In this document: positions 48,657 through 60,539 of the stretch, piece after piece
Layout: the number at the start of each line of letters is the position of its first letter
How positions within the stretch are numbered: position 1 is the stretch's first letter
Source of the DNA: Cryptomeria japonica
Lineage: Eukaryota; Streptophyta; Pinopsida; Cupressales; Cupressaceae
Assembly: GCF_030272615.1 (NCBI RefSeq)
Contig: NC_081415.1
Coordinates: 379,281,392-379,343,391 of the forward strand
Direction of reading: 5' to 3'
DNA: 62,000 nucleotides
Translations under genes and position numbers: made by a program
The notes under the pieces: model-generated
What the model was told of the DNA's origin: nothing
Database searches by the model: none
Seen by the model: the letters and a program-made list of their open reading frames with translations, nothing else

Positions 48657-50668
48657 TTAAACTATTACTAAGAACCTTGTCCCATTTACCTTCTTCCTTA
48701 GTTTTTGACCGTAAAGGTTTCTCCACTTTATCTTTGCACTTTTAGAGAATCTAAGATCCTCTCTTCTTCTGAGCTTACTATAAGTTCTTCTATTTCTTTC
48801 AATGTCTATAGCCATCCTAAATTCATCTCTCAAATTTTGAGGATCTTTATCTCTAAGGAGATATGCTATTTTTGAATCAAATGCATTTACATAAGTTGTT
48901 AGGCAAGCATTGTCATCTAATCTTAGAACCTGAAATAATTTGTGCATAGTCTTTTGAAACCTAATGTTAAAATTAGTCACAACCTCATTTGATAACTTCT
49001 TTATATGGTTGAATTCATTCAACATAAACTAGCATTTGTTTTATCACCATATTGTTCTTTGAAGCATATTTAAAATTCTTCCCAAGAGTTGATGCTTGCA
49101 GTAGGTAACCCTCTGTACCAATCCCTTGCATCCTCTGTCAGAGATTGTACAAACAATTTCATGATCACATCTACATGCTCTACTTCATAATCATTCAATT
49201 TATCAATAAAATCTCTTAGATGTTCTTATCCCATGACAACATTATTCCCTACAAATTTGCTGATCTTGTCCCTCAACTCATTCGAGATTGTGTTAGGAAA
49301 ACTTGGAATCCCATCAAAATGCAATTATCTATACCTATCCAAATGGATAGGTATCCTTTGAAATTGTCCACTAGAAGCTTGTCCACCAACATTAGTTCCA
49401 GTACCAGTCTCAGTATTAGTTCCTACTATAACTCCAATAGGTACCTTAGAAGCTTGGGAGTGACCTGTGCTCTGAGTGGCTACTTGATCTCCCTGCCCAG
49501 TGACTGCAACTCTGGTAGTTTGGGTATTTTGAATATCTTGGGTAGGACTATTTTGTAGTAACATTTTGTTGTGTTGTGGGGACTGAACTAGATGTAGTTG
49601 GAACACTAGATGGACCAACATTAAAAGAAGCACTATTCAATGTTGATATCTTAAGGAAATTAATTTTCCTTTTCTTTTCTGCTATATAATTTCCATCTCT
49701 ATCTTCACTAACTCTTTTGCAAGAGATTCATTTTTTGTTCTTTCTTTTTCGAGTTCTATACAAGCTTGGGATAATCCTTGATTCTGATCCAAGATATTTG
49801 TAGATTTTTGGTCATTTATCTTAATTTCAGACACCTTTTTCTTTCCTTTGTCTTGATCAGACTTAGGGATTTGAACATTTTTCTTAGGATTAACTTGATC
49901 TACTAATTTTTTACTAGAAACAAGGCTTTTAGGATTTTCCTTAACAATTTGTTCAACTTTTCTGACTAGTATTTCACTTACAACAGGACCCTCAATATTA
50001 GGCTTTACTTTCTCTTGATTTAAAGCCTTAAGTGTAGCTAATTGTCTCATTGGACTATCTCTTCCAATCACAACACTAATGACCTCAGATTCTTTCTCCT
50101 TTTATCTTTTCTTTCTAAGTTCCATTTGCTCTTGGAGTTCCTTTCTTAACATATCTATATCTCTAAAAACCTCTTCAGGATCTGGAAAAGTTATTTCACA
50201 TCCAGGATTATCACCTAAATCTATTAGTTTTGCATCTCCTTGTTCTTGAATTGACTCATAATTATAAGGAAATTACATTGTGAGGCCAAGAGGAGGACAC
50301 ACACCAATGAAACTATCTCTTTAATGGCTTCTACTTCTACTCTGACCTCTACTATTTTCTGAATATTGGACCTGGGTAACTTCCTTATTCTGTTGTTGCA
50401 CTTCTTCTTAAATGGGTGTATTAAATAAGGAATCAAAAAATCCTAATCTATCTGACTTAGAACTCTTAGAAGATGTGGTATGAACTTCAGGAACAAGATT
50501 CAAATATGACTCACTTTCTTATGCTTTGGCTTCCATGATGAGGGAGCAGTGCTTGTTTCCGCATTTCTTCTTGTCCCAGTTCTCCATGGAGCTCTAGGAA
50601 GCTCTCCTTCCAATCTCTTTTCCGGATGTAACTTCATGTAACCTCTAGTGTTTTTAGCTCTACTCATG
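48657..50668 (-). pseudogene. Tat-type gag, C-terminally truncated
   Basis: ATG at 50668 (MSRAKNTRGYMKLHPEKRL). A long N-terminal region with a K/E-rich helical part (50071-49682), a Gly/Thr/Gln-rich linker (49633-49400), then the capsid: IHLDRYR, EHLRDFIDKLNDYEVEHVDV (49190), FVQSLTEDARDWYRGLPTAS (49110), FNIRFQKTMHKLFQVLRLDD (48940) and LRDEFRMAIDIERNRRTYSK (48800). It stops at 48657 without protease. A few stops and shifts. The same capsid style as the element at 1-1700. The element has lost pol; its next feature is the antisense ORF at 47.2 kb. Confidence 0.75.
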
Positions 50669-50972
50669 GTGACACAGTCCTTCAAGGAATTGTTAGAAAT
50701 CTTCAAAAATACAAGCACTGGCGCAAAGATTTCAGAGTCACCACGAAAATAACCTTGGGATACCAAATAAAACAATATATGGTAATCCTTGAAAGAAATT
50801 TGCAAACCTTGTTCACAAATAAGAATTTTTTTCTCACACAAATGTAAAACATCCTTTACAATAGATATCATGAATAGAAACACAAATCTGTGGGCTCAAC
50901 TATCAAATCACAATGAAAACTCAATGCAATTTTCCCAAATGGATGACAAGACTAACTGCAATTATACATTAC

Positions 50973-50990
50973 TCCCTTGCAGAGTCGCCA
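50973..50990 (-). promoter_or_regulatory. Tat primer-binding site
   Basis: Minus strand TGGCGACTCTGCAAGGGA, three bases from the LTR end CA. The form is familiar from Tat/Ogre elements; the tRNA is not identified here. Confidence 0.6.
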
Positions 50991-50993
50991 TTT

Positions 50994-51724
50994 TGTTGGT
51001 GCCCCAAAGGGTTTACACTGTAAAAGGTAGAAACCAAGTTGATTCTTCAAATATCTATGGAGAAGCCAACTCCAACTATCAAAATACTCTATAACTTGGA
51101 CCAACTGATAAGGATTCAACAGATTGTTCTACACTTTGGGCTCTACAAGACTTGGGAGGGTGATCCCTTAGTGAATTTATAATCTCTATGTCATACTTAC
51201 AAATTACACTAAAACAAAGCAAATAATTTCATATACAAGCTCAACAAAGAGGGAGAATACTCAAGAATGGCAAATTCTTCAGTGATCCTCAACCTATTGG
51301 AGCATGAGATGGAAAAAACATATAATAACAGATATGAAGTGAAATATATTTTGATAATGAACAATTTATAACAAATATAGATGAAACAGAGCACAAAATT
51401 GACTGCAAAGACTAAGACAAGCTATAACCAGTGTCTTATTCCATTGGGGAGTCAAATTCATGAAATGTAAGATGAATTACAAAATAATTTATCTGATAGC
51501 ATGTTGGACTAAGAACATATTGCATTACAATATATCTCTACTATGATCCAAACCCGAACTACTTATCAAAATCCCTGCACAATCCCTACCCCCTTTGCAA
51601 TTTTGTTTTAAGCATTTAATTGATCCCTTAGATCAAAGCATAAACAAAAATCACATACATCACAAAAATGCAATGAATGAAAGAAACCCTTGATTATATT
51701 TCATTCAAAAGATAGTAGAATCAT
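50994..51724 (-). repeat. Tat LTR, left piece (interrupted by LINE-2)
   Basis: Begins TGTTGGTGCC beside the PBS. Continues after LINE-2 at 58204. Confidence 0.65.
51711..51724. repeat. Left target-site duplication of LINE-2
   Basis: GATAGTAGAATCAT, repeated exactly at 58190-58203; four A's before each copy extend the identity but are ambiguous with the tail. Confidence 0.9.
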
Positions 51725-51753
51725 TACTAATAAGTATCACTAAAATTTTGAAA

Positions 51754-52893
51754 ATGGAGAGCGAAACAAAGTAGAGGGTTTTGCAAAACGGAGATCATGA
51801 TGCGAAGGGGAGGTCAGAGGCAATATTTGGCGAAGATAGAAGAGAAATTCAAACCATCGATGTAAGCGAAGAAATAGAGGAAGACATTAATTTTTTAAAG
51901 GATTTAGCAATCATCTGTAGATTTATCAGCCCAAGAACGGATAGGAAATCAATAGAAAGATGGATCGAGGACACTTGGAAGACGCCGCAGATAACAAAAT
52001 TCATGCTGAAAGGATTCTTCATTGTGGTTTTTGCTTCAAAAGAAGAACGGCAAAAGATACTGGAAGGGGGATTATGGACCATGAATAATAAGCCATTGTA
52101 TATCCAAAAATGGTATAGGAACTTCAATCCATTAAAAACGGAGCCCTATGAGAAGCCAATATGGATTCGATTGAATAATCTGCCAATGGAATACTGGTTG
52201 AAAGAAGCCTTAGAAAAGATAGGTAGATCAATGGGAACCCTAATGGAGATAGACGCAGAAATTGCGACTGGAAATTCGTATTTGTATGCAAGGATGAAAT
52301 TAGCGGCAGTCAGGAGAATTCCACAATTGATAAAATTGAGAAGTCATGATATGGAATGGTTACAAGCGATCGAAATAGAGGAGGAGAAATATTTTTGCTC
52401 TATATGCGGAAGAAGAAACCATGATTCAGATAAGTGCAGAAATAACAAAAATGAGAAAAAGGTTTGGAGGGTAAAACAACCAGTGGGAAATAAAAAGTCA
52501 GAAGAGCTACTTCAAATAACAATTAGAGAACAAGTTAATGAAAATCTTGATAAGAAACAGAGTGGGGTGAGCCAGGAGGCAGAGGGAAATAACAAAAAGG
52601 ATCTTGAAGATAAGGCATGTAATTTAGAGTCAAATTGTCAAAGTGATATCGGGTTGGAGGAAGATGAAATTTCTGAGGAGGACAAAGATAAGGATGAATT
52701 AGAGATAACAGACATTAGGAATATAGGCTAGTCAATGGTTATACCAGTAGAGAAAGGGATTAGAGGTAAAGGTCAGAAATCTAACAAAATGAAAAGAGAG
52801 GAGGAGGTGGCTGAGAAAGGATTTCTTAGTGTATCAAAATTCTTGAATAGGAAGAGTACCAAGGGAGTTAACAACTCCCTTGGGAAGAAATGA
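51754..52893 (+). pseudogene. LINE-2 ORF1: DUF4283 and CCHC knuckle
   Basis: ATG at 51754 is the only reasonable start; a TAG at 51772 (codon 7) and another at 52729 interrupt a frame that ends TGA 52891-52893, 379 codons. DUF4283: WIEDTWKTPQITKFMLKGFF, EGGLWTMNNKPLYIQKWY, IWIRLNNLPMEYWLKEAL, GRSMGTLMEID. Zinc knuckle CSICGRRNHDSDKC (52399-52440). The tail is acidic then basic. The stop overlaps the ORF2 start as ATGA. The protein binds LINE RNA in the ribonucleoprotein; both stops look like single C-to-T type changes. Confidence 0.85.
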
Positions 52894-55800
52894 GGATCAT
52901 CAAATGGAATGTCAGGGGCCTAGTGGCCTCTGACAAACACCGAATGTTAAAATGACATTTGGCAAAGATTGCGAGTGATATTGTATTGATTCAAGAAACT
53001 AAGTGTAGTAGTTAGGATAGCGATAAGTTAATTAGGTTTTGCAAAGAATGGAATGGTATCTTTTCACTAGCATTTGGAAGAGCGGGTGGACTGGGGATTC
53101 TATGGAATCCCTCCTCAATAAATATTACAAAAAGTTCTGAAGGGAAGCAATTGTTATCTTGCCAAGTTCAGCATAGACTCAACAAGCTAGAATTAGAACT
53201 TTGGAATATTTATGGACCTACTAATTCGCAGGAGAAAGCAAAGCTATGGGAGGAAATCGGAAATTGTATAGCTAAGAATGGGAATAAGGAAATTATAATA
53301 GGTGGAGATTTTAATGTGATCTTGGAATTAGCAGATAAGCGGGGAGGCATCAGGAAAGTAACCAGGGATATATTAGATTTTAGGAATTTTATACAAAAAA
53401 TTGAGGTGGTGGATTGTAAGCCGACTGATGGTTGGTTTACATGGAACAACAAAAGGAAAGGACAGGATAATATAGCAGAGAGATTAGATAGGTTTTTGAA
53501 AGGATCTTATTGGGAGGAAGCAAATATAGCAACTACAGTCAAAACATTGCCTTATAGTATTTCAGACCATTATCCTGTACAAATAGAAATTGGCAGCGAA
53601 ATTCAGAGGGGTAGCGGTTATTTCAAATTTCAAAACATGTGGTGGCGTGATGGAACATTGATAAATAACTTGGGAAAGTGGTGGAAACAATGCAATGATA
53701 TCAAAGGTATGCCAAGCTTTCAATTTACAAAAAAACTAGCTTTCATAAAAAATCAATTAAAAATATGGAATAGGGAGGTTTTCAAAAACATATTTTCTGA
53801 GAAGGAAAGAGTTGAGTCCCAATTGGAAGCACTGAATCTTAAAATTTTAAAACACGGAATGGAGCAAGAAGATTTCCAACAAGAAAAGGTGCTGAAGGCT
53901 AACTTAGCAGAGATTTTAATCAAAGAAGAAATTTATTGGAAAGACAAAGCTAGAGAGTTATGGATCAAGGAAGGTGATAAAAATACAAAATTCTTCCATG
54001 CACCGGTCAAAGAAAGAAAGGCCCAAAATACAATTTATGAAATCAAGAATGAAGATGGTAAGGTATACACAGATAGAAACAACATTGGACAGGCTGCAGA
54101 ATCTTACTTTAAACATATTTTGAATGATAAGGAAAGAAGGGAGGATATAGGTTCTGAAAAGATGTTAGAAGCTTTGTCGTGGCTGATCTTTGATAGGGAT
54201 AATCAGATGTTGTTGGAACCATTCTCCGAGGAGGAGGTTCGAAGGGCAATATTTGGGCTTCATCCTAATAAAGCTCCAAGGCCAGACGATATGACTGCAA
54301 GATTCTTTCAGAACTGCTGGGAATTCATTAAAACAGACTTATTGGAAGTATTGGAGCAGGTTAGGAAGAATGGGAAATTTGTTAGAGAAATTAATAATAC
54401 AGTTTTAGTAGCGATCCCTAAAAAAACAAATCCCACTTCATTTGAGGAATACAGGCCAATAGCTTTATGTAATACGCTATATAAGATTATCACAAAGGCA
54501 CTGGCAAATAGATTGAAAAGAGCATTACCAAATTTGATTTCTACAGAACAGAATGGTTTTACTCCAGGGAGACAAATTATCGACAACATCATTCTTACAA
54601 CTGAAACATTACATACAATCATTCAAGATAGAAGGAAAGCGATGGTGATTAAACTCGACATCTCTAAAGCCTATGACAAAGTTAGATGGGAATTTCTGAT
54701 AGAGGTAATGCAAAAGGTGGGGTTTTCTCAAAAGTGGATAGAAATCATAAAGGTATGTATAAGCACTCATCATTTCTTAGTGGCAATTAATGGTTCTTTA
54801 TTTGGTTTCTTCGAAAGTCAAAATGGATTGAGATAGGGAGACCCAATATCTCTTTTTCTATTTGTTATCATGGTGGAAGCATTAAGTCGATATATAGCTA
54901 AACTTTGGGTGGAAGAAGTATAGAAGGGGATTAGAGTTCATTCAGAAATTCAATCAATTACACATTCACAGTTTGCAGACGATACCACACTGTTTGGGGA
55001 AGCATCGGTATGGGAGGCAAGGGTAACAAAGGAGGTTCTGAATTATTATGCCAATGTGTCAGGACAGCGAATTAACAATAAAAAAACAGAAATTTTTTTC
55101 TTCAATACAAAGAAGGCTGCACAGACAAAAATCACAAAGTTGCTTGGATGGTCAATCGACACACTTCCAGCGAAGTGTTTAGGAGTTCCTTTGATTGGGG
55201 GGAGAGCAAAAGCTGAAGTATGGGAGGAGATGATCGCCAAGTGTAGACAAAAGATTGAGGCCTGGAAACATAAATGGCTTTCTCTTCCGGGTAGAATTCT
55301 GTTAATTAAAGCAGTATTATCAACCATGCCAATATATGCAATGTCAATTTTTAAATTATCCTCCAAGGCAATACAGACTCTTGAAATCTTTTTCAAAAGA
55401 TTTCTTTGGGAGGGAGCGAAGCAGGTTAAGAAAATACCATTGATTGGTTGGGAGACTACTTGTAGTTCGAAAGTGGATGGAGGGGCTGGACTCAGAAATC
55501 TAGAAATGCAGAACCTGGCACTGGAGCAAAGTTAATTTGGAAAATATACCGCTCGCCTGAGAAACTATGGTGCAGAATTATACAAAAGAAATACTTAGAT
55601 AATGATGATCCAGCTAGAGTATTAACTGTTATTGATAATAATGGAGGGTCTATAATTTGGAAATTTATGAAGGAATGCAGATTTATTATAACTGACCATA
55701 TATCATGGAAGATTGGAGATGGGAAAAGAGCCAAGTTTTGGGAGGATTCCTAGGACGGGCATGAAAGCATCAGTAAAATTTTTGGAGATAAGGAGTGGAT

Positions 55801-57157
55801 CAATGAGGCCAAAAACATATATGAAGAATTTGTGGTAGATTATGTAAAAGAAGTTTCCCATGGAAATGGAATTTACGAGTGGAAAGCTATACAGTTGAAT
55901 AGTATTGATAATAGCGATTTAAGGAAATTAGTAGAAATCTTAAAATGCAGAAGGATTGTTATTAGGGAAAAAAAAGATGAAATAATTTGGTGTGCGGCTA
56001 AGTCTGGTGAATATTCGGTTAAACTGGGATACCAAATACAAGAAGTCGTCAGAAAGAAGTGCGATTGGCCATCTATGTTATGTTGGAATAAACAAGTAGC
56101 CTCGAGGGTAGGAACATTTTTATGGACTGCTCTTCATGAAAGAATATTAACAGGTGAATGATTGAAGATGTATGGGATACAGGGACCTAGCATATGCATA
56201 CTATGCAAGCAAGAAGAGGAATCAATCAACCATGTATTGTTAGATTGCCCCTTTGCCAGACAGTGCTGGAATTGGTTAAGTAACAGTCTAGGCTAGGTGA
56301 GCGCCAGTGAGATCAATTTAAAAAAATGGATTACAAGTTGGCCTATTTTGTATCAAAAGTCTCTATGGGGTTCGTTGTGGATTATTGGGCCCTCAATGGT
56401 AATTTGGCAGATTTGGAAAGAAAGGAATAGAAGAATCTTTGAGGGAAAGGAAAATACAGCGGAAAAAATTATTGAAAAAATAAAAATCAGTATATGCGAG
56501 GTGGCAAATGCAAAGGCTTACAATAGAAAAATTGAATATATAAATGATTGGGATAAAAAAATACAGATGGAATGGAAATTGTTAATCCCACCTAATATAA
56601 ATGTGATATCAAAGCAGGTAAAAAGGGCGAATGTATTCTAGGAAACTCCAAAGAAGGGATGGTACAAGCTCAATTTTGATGGGGCAGCGAAAGGTAATCT
56701 CGAATGGGCAGGCTATGGAAGCATATTAAGAAATGAAGACAGAATCATTTTGGGAAGTATAGCAGGCAATATGGGTGTAGCTACCAATAATGAGGTAGAA
56801 GCTTTGGCTATGGTTAGGGGTATCAAATTTTGTGTTGACCAAGGATATAGCAAGGTGGAAATTGAAGGTGATTCACAAATAGTTATTAATGCAGTCATAA
56901 AACAAACAACACCAAATTGGAAGTTACAACAATATTTGGATGACATAAAACAAAATTTAAATCGAATACAATAGTACAAGATAACTCATGTATATTGTGA
57001 AGAAAACAAAGCTGTGGATCAGCTGGCAAATGAAGGGATCGTTGTGGGAAAAGGGGTAGAGGTAATCAAATTGGATGGATGGAATAGAGAAATTAACGAG
57101 ATTGTGAAAGAGGATTATGATACTTTTAGAAAAAAGAGAAAGAAAGGAATCGGATAG
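52890..57157 (+). pseudogene. LINE-2 ORF2: endonuclease, reverse transcriptase, zf-RVT, RNase H
   Basis: ATG at 52890 (MRIIKWNVRGLVASDKHRML). Endonuclease: VLIQETK, NIYGPTNSQEK, IIIGGDFNVIL, AERLDRFL, ISDHYPVQI (the S-D-H box, intact). RT: NKAPRPDDMTARFF, FTPGRQIIDNIILT, VIKLDISKAYDKVRWEFL (54650), GDPISLFLFVIMVEAL, FADDTTLFGEAS (54985; intact), WKHKWLSLPGRILLIKAVLS. Then a one-base frameshift near 55525. zf-RVT: SRVGTFLWTALHERILTGE, CILCKQEEESINHVLLDCPF. RNase H: LNFDGAAKGN (56680), IEGDSQIVINAV, CEENKAVDQLANEG. About ten stops, mostly TAG. About 1,420 codons, normal for the family. All active-site motifs remain legible. Confidence 0.9.
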
Positions 57158-57461
57158 GAGATTGTGAATGGTACTATAACTATCTAGGCAGGACTGATAC
57201 ATGTCAGAATTAGATAATCCGAGGAAGATAGGGAATAATAGTATGAAGGATGAGTGGACTGAACCCATCTAGGAAGGACTGATTTGAGAGACTAGTTGGA
57301 GATGGAAAGTTGCCGTCAAAGTACTCCGCTTCACGAGATGCTTATTGCTTTGAAATTGGGATAAGATTATGTATGATAGTAGAATGATCTAGGGATAGGG
57401 TTTATCTATTTATGGAGTGGATCTGAGCAGAGGAGACAGAGTTTGTTTGGCTTGGGCTGCA

Positions 57462-58058
57462 ATGGTGCATCGGTTTGGTCTAAGTTGTATGTGCTATGAG
57501 GAAACCACTCGAGCACAGTGTAGAAGGTTATTCAACACAGATGAAATAATGGCCAATGCGGTATGGAGGGTTGCAAATGAGGTACTGGGAGGTGATCATC
57601 ATTGGTGTGATGGTTTTGTCTATGAAGTTGTGTTGTGTCTACTGATCGATATTATTGGGTCCAAGGAACTATGTGTTCAGTTGATCGATGGTTTTGTCCG
57701 AGCCTGTGATAGACCTGCTGTAGCAAATGCAATGATGGAAGTGGATACTGATTATTGGTCCAGTGCGATAGGGATCTATTTCAATAGCTACAACTATACC
57801 TCCTCAGATTCGGAAGAAGAGGAAGGTTTGGAGGAAGAAAGGGAGGAGAGGGCACAAGCAAAAGAGGCAAAGGAAAGGGAAAGAACTTTCATCATGGAAG
57901 CATGGGAAGTGTATAGAATAGGGGTCAGAAATAGGAATATGGGACCATTCCGAAGGCTACTCAACTCCAAAGATAATTGGCTTTCTGTTGTAGCTACGGT
58001 TCAGGTGGTTGAAATTGGAGAGAATATAGCCACTATAGTTAATTATTTAGGGATATAG
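57462..58058 (+). CDS. LINE-2 ORF3: unbroken 198-codon ORF of unknown function, downstream of RNase H
   Basis: The frame is open from 57399 (preceding TAG at 57396) and the first ATG is at 57462: MVHRFGLSCMCYEETTRAQC. No stop or frameshift until TAG at 58056-58058, unlike ORF1 and ORF2. N-terminal 100 residues are helical and Cys/Trp-bearing (DEIMANAVWRVANEVLGG, HHWCDGFVYEVVLCLLIDII). Next an acidic coiled stretch SDSEEEEGLEEEREERAQAK and then MEAWEVYRIGVRNRNMG and a hydrophobic end NIATIVNYLGI. No known motif recognised. Plant L1 elements usually end soon after RNase H, so a third ORF is unusual. It may be spurious at this length, but the composition looks coding. Confidence 0.5.
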   Translation: MVHRFGLSCMCYEETTRAQCRRLFNTDEIMANAVWRVANEVLGGDHHWCDGFVYEVVLCLLIDIIGSKELCVQLIDGFVRACDRPAVANAMMEVDTDYWSSAIGIYFNSYNYTSSDSEEEEGLEEEREERAQAKEAKERERTFIMEAWEVYRIGVRNRNMGPFRRLLNSKDNWLSVVATVQVVEIGENIATIVNYLGI

Positions 58059-58146
58059 GAGTAGTAAAGCAGATGTTTAAGGTAGGGCTGGCATTAGTTG
58101 GTCCATTTTACACTATCATATGTAATGAGGAAAGTAATGTACGGGA

Positions 58147-58165
58147 GTTATCCCCCTTGGATAAC
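58147..58165 (+). other. 3' terminal hairpin of LINE-2
   Basis: GTTATCC-CCCTT-GGATAAC: a perfect 7-bp stem with 5-nt loop, 11 bases before the poly(A) tail. A position used for RT recognition in some LINE families. Confidence 0.6.
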
Positions 58166-58189
58166 ACTTATTAATTAAAAAAAAAAAAA

Positions 58190-58203
58190 GATAGTAGAAT
58201 CAT
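58190..58203. repeat. Right target-site duplication of LINE-2
   Basis: GATAGTAGAATCAT, identical to 51711-51724. Confidence 0.9.
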
Positions 58204-60025
58204 ACAATGAAGAGAAATAAGTTTGGATTCTATTGCATTAACTCAAATGCTATCTTTGTCATAAGACCATATACAATTCAATCCTTTCTGCATGAAACAT
58301 GACATAAGAATCATTCTATTTTTTTCTCTACAAAAGACTTTACACTTTTCTCATTTGCACCTAAAACCTGCTAATGGAACCTATGACTCTAATTTAGAAA
58401 ACTAAGTCCAGAGTTGAAATAAGAACCCCATCTCCTGGCCTTGAATTCCCTTTCATAGAAAATAAGGGAAAAAACAAGCTTCGAGCCAGAGGAGACACCT
58501 GTCATCAAAATGACCGGATATACATAATTCTGTTACAAAATATTCCTTATGAGGAATGTCACAACCAAGACCAAAATATTTGTAATGGCTTCATCATAAC
58601 ACTTTATGCTCTTTGTCTTCCTTCTTGTTGCTGAAAAAGATCCCGATATGGGCCCACCTTGTTGTTGCTCATGTTCAAAAAGGTAACCGTTACAAGAAGA
58701 CAAAATTGTTTACCAAACTATCATGTCAATAAGTTGGCTAGCTAACTTCTTACAATCTTCATTCCTCGTTCAAATATGTCTTTCCTCATTGATTGTGTGT
58801 GAGCTTGAATTTCATCCTTAGAATATTACCTGTAATAAGTTAGTTTCACAAAATACAATGGAAATGCATACTGGAAATCCAAAATCCACCAATAAAACTG
58901 CATGAAATAAATATTAAAATAAAACATTATTTTACTTTCATGGCTTATGTCTCATTGTGTCCTAACTCCACTATTCCTGGTTGCAGATGGTGTGCTCTCA
59001 GACAATGCACTGCTGGCTTCCAAGATGGCATATGAAGAATGGACTGATAAATTGTAGTTAACTGATAGTATGATATGCAAAAGCTACATGATTATGCTAA
59101 AATGCTATATGATAATTGCTATTGCTATTTGCTTCAAAAACCCACGGATGCATATGATTAGCTTACAAAATGCACTTGAAGTCTCTTCAAGTCTCTTGAA
59201 GTCTCTTCAAGTCTCTTGAAGTCTAACTCTCTCTCAATTGAAGCTCTTGATTTTATAGACTTTGAGAGGATAAGATGATATGGCTCAAATCAATGGTCAT
59301 GATCAGATCTGCAAATTTGAATGGTTGTGAGCAAAGGTGAAGGTTGAGAGAAAGGGGGAAGGAAAAGACAAGTGTCACTCATCTCACCTTGACTGGGTTG
59401 CTGACTAAGGGAATCTAGGGATGGTTGGAGGAAATTTAGGCATGGTAGGAAAAGTGGACTCAAGTCCTTCCCAAGATGTAGGGGGTGTTGGAGAGAATAT
59501 AGGAAATGGTTATGAAATGTGTGTACGTACACAATTTCATTAATTTTGGAGGTTGAAGATAAATGATGAATTAATATTTAAGGAATATTAATTTCCTTAG
59601 CCACATGTTTGATGAGTTGGCAAAGGGAAGATGAAGTGGAGATGAAGGGTGAGTTAGAAAAAGGGATTAAATAATTTAGGAATTATTTAATATTTGAGAC
59701 TATAGGATAGGAGAATAATTATTAAATATTAGATATTTAATTGTTTGGAGAAGATAATTAAACATTAGATATTAATTAACTTGGAGGAGATAATTAAATA
59801 TTAGATATTTAATTATCTTGATTAGAGGAATAATTAAATATTAGATATTTAATTAATTAGAGGAATAAGATAGATGAATTAATTAATAAAATATTAATTA
59901 ATAGAAAGACATGAAATGAATTAAACAGATTAATCTTTTCGAATTAACTATTTAATAGACGAATACTTATTAAATAAATATAAAAATTTATTTAATTGCT
60001 CATAGCCAATTTTTAGGTGTATACA
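58204..60025 (-). repeat. Tat LTR, right piece
   Basis: Continues 50994-51724; total LTR about 2.55 kb. Minus-strand start TGTATACACC, with a polypurine tract beyond it. Contains a TTGAAGTCTCTTCAAGTCTC repeat (59177-59223, about 2.4 copies) and four ~40-bp A/T-rich repeats with ATTAAATATTAGATATTTAA (59700-59870). No ORF of note. Confidence 0.65.
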
Positions 60026-60040
60026 TTTTGCCCCTCTTTC
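60026..60040 (-). promoter_or_regulatory. Tat polypurine tract
   Basis: Minus strand GAAAGAGGGGCAAAA directly before TGTATACACC, the usual Tat/Ogre junction. Confidence 0.7.
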
Positions 60041-60539
60041 AAATGATGTTGAGACTACATTGTTTCAAAGATTAAATCAAGTCTCGATAATGCCTGATAG
60101 AGATAAAATCCTGATTGTGTGCCCCCTTAGGAGATTGATCATGAAATTGTCAAAAATTTTAGTTTGAATGATTAATCTTGTGATAATGTGATAAAAAATT
60201 AGTCAATTAAATTCATTTGTAAAAAATAAATTAAATTGCCCCATTGTTGAAATTAATTACTCTTGAAATAGTAAATATAAAATTAATCAAGGCTAATTTT
60301 AACTTCATTGTTATCCTTGTAAGCTTTTGGAGAGAATATTTCTTGCTGAGGTGGCGAAAATGGTGATTCCCATGGAGAACCATCGATTTGAGCGTGTGTG
60401 ACGATATCAACGACCGATCGAGTATGGTTATCCGGTATGTTTCCGATCCTGAGCTTTGTTTTCAATTTTTCATTCAAATTTTCATGTGTTTAGGCGTGTT
60501 TTTGAATTTTTTAAATTTTTTGAATTTTTGCAATTTTAG
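60041..60539. other. Tat 3' untranslated region, no gene seen
   Basis: A/T-rich. On the plus strand an ATG at 60370 opens only nine codons. Possibly the leader of the plus-strand PMD transcript. Confidence 0.3.

Larger units (their letters stand above)
51725..58189 (+). mobile_element. LINE-2: full-length plant L1-type retrotransposon with a third ORF
   Basis: 6,465 bp between perfect 14-bp duplications: short 5' UTR, ORF1 51754-52893, ORF2 52890-57157, ORF3 57462-58058, a 3' hairpin 58147-58165 and a poly(A) tail 58177-58189. ORF1 and ORF2 show only point stops and one frameshift. It is the youngest-looking element of the window and sits in a Tat LTR in the opposite orientation. Confidence 0.9.
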
